Shown piece by piece: positions 32,447 to 36,464 of a stretch of DNA of 36,464 nucleotides (positions within the stretch are counted from its first letter, which is position 1; every line of letters begins with the position of its first letter). Source of the stretch: Chloroflexota bacterium (GTDB taxonomy: Bacteria > Chloroflexota > Limnocylindria > Limnocylindrales > CSP1-4); contig PMKN01000075.1 in assembly GCA_003158675.1 (NCBI GenBank), forward strand, positions 1 to 36,464. Direction: 5' to 3'. The notes under the pieces were generated by a model. That model was given only the letters and a program-made list of their open reading frames with translations, searched no databases and had not been told where the DNA came from. A program made the translations under genes and the position numbers.

Positions 32447-33327
32447 TTACGCCCTGTAACCAGCCTCGAGGAGCAGGCGCGGCAGCTGAGTTGGCGAGTC
32501 CGCCACGTGCACGCCGGCGGCTTCGAGAGCGGCGATCTTCTCCGCCGCGGTGCCCGATCCGCCCGAGATGATCGCTCCGGCGTGGCCCATGCGCCGCCCC
32601 GGGGGTGCTGTGCGCCCAGCGATGAAGGCGGCCATCGGCATGCCCTTGAGGTGTTCGGCGGCGAAAGCGGCCGCCTCCTCCTCCGCGGACCCGCCAATCT
32701 CGCCGATCAGCACGATTGCGTCAGTCTCCGGGTCGTCGCGGAACAGCCTTAGGACGTCCAGGAACGTGGTGCCGATGATCGGGTCGCCGCCGATGCCGAC
32801 GCACGTGGACTGGCCCAGCCCCGCATCCGTCATGGCCTGGACGGCCTCGTACGTAAGCGTGCCCGAGCGCGAGACTACCCCCACACGGCCCGGCAAATGG
32901 ATGGAGGCGGGGATGATGCCCACTTTCGCTCGGCCCGGCGATGTGACGCCGGGGCAGTTGGGCCCGATGAGCCGAGCCTCGGCGCGCCGGACAACTTCGA
33001 CGACCGAGATCATGTCCAGGGCAGGTACGCCTTCAGTTATGCACACGATCGTCTTGACGCCGGCATCAACGGCCTCGAGAACGGCGTCCGGAGCGCCACT
33101 GGCGGGGATGTAGATGACCGAAGTGTTGGCCCCCGCTTGCTTCACGGCCTCTGCGACGGTGTCGAAGATCGGGACGGTGCCGTCTATGGCCATCTGGCCG
33201 CCCTTGCCGGGGCGTGTGCCCGCCACGACGTTCGTGCCGTATGCGATGGACGCGCGGGTGTGAAACTCGCCCTCACGGCCGGTAATTCCCTGGACGACCA
33301 GGCGCGTGTCGCGCCCGACGAGGATGC

Positions 33328-33331
<4 letters not shown>
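32447..33331 (-). CDS. sucD: Succinate-CoA ligase (ADP/GDP-forming), alpha subunit
   Basis: 294 residues. The Rossmann CoA-binding half ([34 protein letters not shown]) is followed by [15 protein letters not shown] and the catalytic phosphohistidine in [17 protein letters not shown]. With SucC it makes succinate and ATP or GTP from succinyl-CoA in the TCA cycle, and it can take succinyl-CoA from the mutase. The ATG overlaps the sucC stop by four bases (ATGA). Confidence 0.95.
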
Positions 33332-34506
<1,175 letters not shown>

Positions 34507-34626
34507 GCCGGCCACTCCACATGCTGGGCAGACGAGGGGCGATACCGGTTCTGCGGTGGATCCCCGCGTAGTGATCGATCGTAGCAGGAGGCCGGTCGAT
34601 CGGTGCCCGGGCGAGACGCGAGACGT

Positions 34627-35949
34627 TCAGGCGAACAGGAAGGTGGCCGTGCCCAAGTTGAATTCGTAGACCGTGAACCGGTCGTTACTCGCTTCTGCCC
34701 AGTAGACGTAATCGCCCTGGATGGTTGCCCAGACCGGGTTGCTGGCATTGGTGACGACGACCCAGTCGCCTGATCGCTGAGATTGGATGATCAAGCGGGT
34801 CCCGTCTGGACCGCCAGCCAAGCAAACGACGTTCGGGGGCCCATCGCCCCCTGTGTCCACGCTCGGTGACGAGTAGCTCAGGCCGCCCATCCAAGGACAG
34901 CGCGTTTCGGCGGGCATTGGACCCCCGCCGCTCGTCTCGTGGTCTGGGACCGGCTGGACCGATATGCAGCCGCCCGCCTCAAAGGCGAGGTACCGGCCAT
35001 CGGCGCTTATCGAAGCGCTCTCCGCGGGCGCGACGATCGTCAGCTCGCGGTTCGTGGCGTCGGCGACAGCGAGGAACATTGGAGCGACTGAGGTGGGCCC
35101 GTCTGACGCGCCGTCGGACGCGAGTGCCAGCTGGGGGTAGATCACGGCCACGAGAGACGACCCGCCGAGCTTCAGGTCGAGCACACGGCTGTCAGTGGAG
35201 GTGGACCACAGCAGTTTGCCAGAATCGGCGCGGACCTCGATGGTGGTGGTTTGGGGCCGGCCCGGAGTTGTGCGGGTTACTGCCCAGGAATCGGTCCCGG
35301 CGGCAAGGATGGGGAAGTCTGAGGTGAAGGCCCCGACCTCTACGGGATCGGCGCCGTCGTGAGGGACCAGATAAGCGTGGTATCCCTGGGGACAGCCGAG
35401 CGGGTCGCATGGGGTCGGGTGAGTCGTCTGATCGGCGTCCAGGACGAACAGGCGATCTCCCGATGCTGCCAGTGCGGCAACGTTTTGGCCGCTGGTGTAG
35501 CCGACAGGGCCGACGTTGCCGGGCTGGTCGAGATCAGCTTCGACGATGGGGTCGGTCCTGGTGAAGATGCGCGACCCGGATACCGCAATCGGAACGGTCG
35601 TCAGGGCGACGTGGTGGAGCGAGGCTTCGTCGACGGCCACTCGACCGAGACCGTCGTCTTCTGTCGAGATACCTGGGCTGGCACTCGGAGTTGGGAAGAA
35701 GTCGATCGGTATTTCGAGCGGCGTCGGCGGCGGCGTCGGCGGCGCCGTAGGCGTCGCCTGCGTCGCGAGCGCGGGCGCGGGCGTTGCAAGCGGGGCAGGC
35801 TGCGGGCGCGGGCCCAATGCGCCGACCGTGACCACCGAGACCAGCAGGAGAATCGGCGGCACGGCCGCCAGGTATGGGCTCCTGCCCGTCCGCGATCGAT
35901 GGATCGTTGTCAGGCGGTCCTGGGCAAACGGTTCGGTCTCATCCGCCAT
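34627..35949 (-). CDS. Membrane-anchored protein with Pro-rich linker and beta-propeller-like ectodomain
   Basis: 440 residues from ATG 35949 (GGGGA ribosome site); the track's earlier start runs into non-coding sequence. A short cytoplasmic N-terminus leads to one membrane helix (about 27-46, [20 protein letters not shown]), then a Pro/Ala/Thr-rich stalk ([12 protein letters not shown]) and an extracellular domain with repeated short strands and GD/SGS-type turns, e.g. [15 protein letters not shown] and [14 protein letters not shown]. It has scattered cysteines ([20 protein letters not shown]), possibly disulfides. I do not recognise the family. A role in binding or sensing outside the cell is an inference from topology only. 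Confidence 0.7.
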   Translation of the reverse strand: MADETEPFAQDRLTTIHRSRTGRSPYLAAVPPILLLVSVVTVGALGPRPQPAPLATPAPALATQATPTAPPTPPPTPLEIPIDFFPTPSASPGISTEDDGLGRVAVDEASLHHVALTTVPIAVSGSRIFTRTDPIVEADLDQPGNVGPVGYTSGQNVAALAASGDRLFVLDADQTTHPTPCDPLGCPQGYHAYLVPHDGADPVEVGAFTSDFPILAAGTDSWAVTRTTPGRPQTTTIEVRADSGKLLWSTSTDSRVLDLKLGGSSLVAVIYPQLALASDGASDGPTSVAPMFLAVADATNRELTIVAPAESASISADGRYLAFEAGGCISVQPVPDHETSGGGPMPAETRCPWMGGLSYSSPSVDTGGDGPPNVVCLAGGPDGTRLIIQSQRSGDWVVVTNASNPVWATIQGDYVYWAEASNDRFTVYEFNLGTATFLFA

Positions 35950-36077
35950 CCGATGTCCCCTGCGTGCGTGCCCATGCGACGCTGTCGGGGCCGCCCCCGT
36001 GACGTTTGGCATCGGCGCCGCAATGATGCTCCTCAGTCGAGGAGGCCGGCAGGCCGCCAAACCCGCGGTGCATTGGT

Positions 36078-36090
36078 TAGAATTCCGCGC
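36078..36090 (+). promoter_or_regulatory. Candidate -10 box for a leaderless isocitrate dehydrogenase transcript
   Basis: TAGAAT (36078-36083) is followed by seven bases and the ATG, and there is no ribosome-binding site. This is the arrangement of leaderless genes in GC-rich bacteria. No -35 box was recognised. Confidence 0.4.
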
Positions 36091-36464
36091 ATGGCCCTCA
36101 AAGTGACGCTCATTCCGGGAGACGGCATCGGCCCAGAGCTGGCCGAGGCTACCAGGCGAGTCCTCGACGCCTCGGGAGTCGAATTCGATTGGGAGGTCAT
36201 GGAGGCCGGCGAGGCCGTCATGGCGAAGGAGGGGACGCCCCTCCCTCAAGCTGTCCTCGATTCGATTATCCGAAACAAAGTTGCCATCAAAGGGCCAATC
36301 ACCACGCCGGTGGGCGTGGGTTTCCGGTCGGTCAACGTGGCCCTCCGCCAGGCGCTCGGGCTGTACGCGAACCTGCGGCCGGTTAGGTCGATCCCGGGCC
36401 TCAAGACACGGTACGACGATGTCGATCTGGTCATCGTCCGAGAGAACACCGAGGACCTCTACGC
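36091..36464 (+). CDS. Isocitrate dehydrogenase (NAD(P)-dependent), 5' part
   Basis: 124 residues before the window ends. The start is [20 protein letters not shown]; the phosphate- and substrate-binding motifs [32 protein letters not shown] and the early part of [11 protein letters not shown] follow. This pattern is nearer to the NAD-dependent, eukaryote-like isocitrate dehydrogenases than to 3-isopropylmalate dehydrogenase, as the substrate loop carries S-V-N and R-x4-G. It would supply 2-oxoglutarate to the TCA cycle that sucCD continues. The cofactor cannot be told from this half. Confidence 0.88.
   Translation, partial: MALKVTLIPGDGIGPELAEATRRVLDASGVEFDWEVMEAGEAVMAKEGTPLPQAVLDSIIRNKVAIKGPITTPVGVGFRSVNVALRQALGLYANLRPVRSIPGLKTRYDDVDLVIVRENTEDLY

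Overview
The window is high-GC bacterial chromosome with dense coding, many GTG and TTG starts, and short or overlapping gene junctions. The gene content fits Chloroflexota (a Limnocylindria-like lineage) or Actinomycetota. It includes an F420-type luciferase-like oxidoreductase, a homodimeric pyruvate dehydrogenase E1, the SCO1664-type/DUF3090 pair, DUF2089/DUF4097 proteins, a DUF6062-like protein and ParAB. No rRNA or tRNA was seen, so the phylum is an inference from gene families.

Layout. The left edge carries the 3' part of a secreted MBG/Ig/FN3 adhesin-like gene with three 134-residue repeats and an in-frame TGA. It faces, across a strong hairpin, an F420-dependent glucose-6-phosphate dehydrogenase-like gene and an EAL phosphodiesterase (2.0-4.2 kb). 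A 0.5 kb intergenic region with an inverted repeat follows. Next come a nucleoside phosphorylase/inositol-phosphatase pair, and on the minus strand nicotinamidase plus a 5'-3' exonuclease and an orphan OmpR-type regulator with its own terminator. aceE (9.2-12.0 kb) is followed by a minus-strand block: ParB/sulfiredoxin-like protein, metallophosphoesterase, GT87-like membrane glycosyltransferase, CaCA antiporter, and the SCO1664-like kinase-fold/DUF3090 pair.

17.6-21.6 kb holds a DUF2089 regulator, a DUF4097 protein and a SHOCT-like protein, followed by an ABC-2 exporter. Three consecutive proteins carry the same short 'L..G.I..DEAA' helical hairpin, which suggests one assembled envelope-stress or antimicrobial-response module. 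Then come a DUF6062-like zinc protein, ApbE, a tiny SHOCT membrane protein and a 0.6 kb region with at most a doubtful ORF. At 24.2-25.4 kb is a HEPN/MNT toxin-antitoxin pair whose MNT protein is fused to a winged helix, has DxE in place of DxD, and starts inside a perfect 14-bp palindrome just downstream of a promoter-like sequence.

25.5-36.4 kb holds a PlsC acyltransferase, an unknown 121-residue protein, a UbiA prenyltransferase, parAB with DnaA-box-like sites and dyads upstream, methylmalonyl-CoA mutase large subunit, methylmalonyl-CoA epimerase, sucCD, a secreted Pro-rich propeller-like protein and the start of isocitrate dehydrogenase. Mutase, epimerase, succinyl-CoA synthetase and isocitrate dehydrogenase form a coherent propionate-to-TCA set. 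The least ordinary parts are the DUF2089/DUF4097/SHOCT/ABC cluster, the HEPN-MNT locus and the parA/mutase intergenic region.
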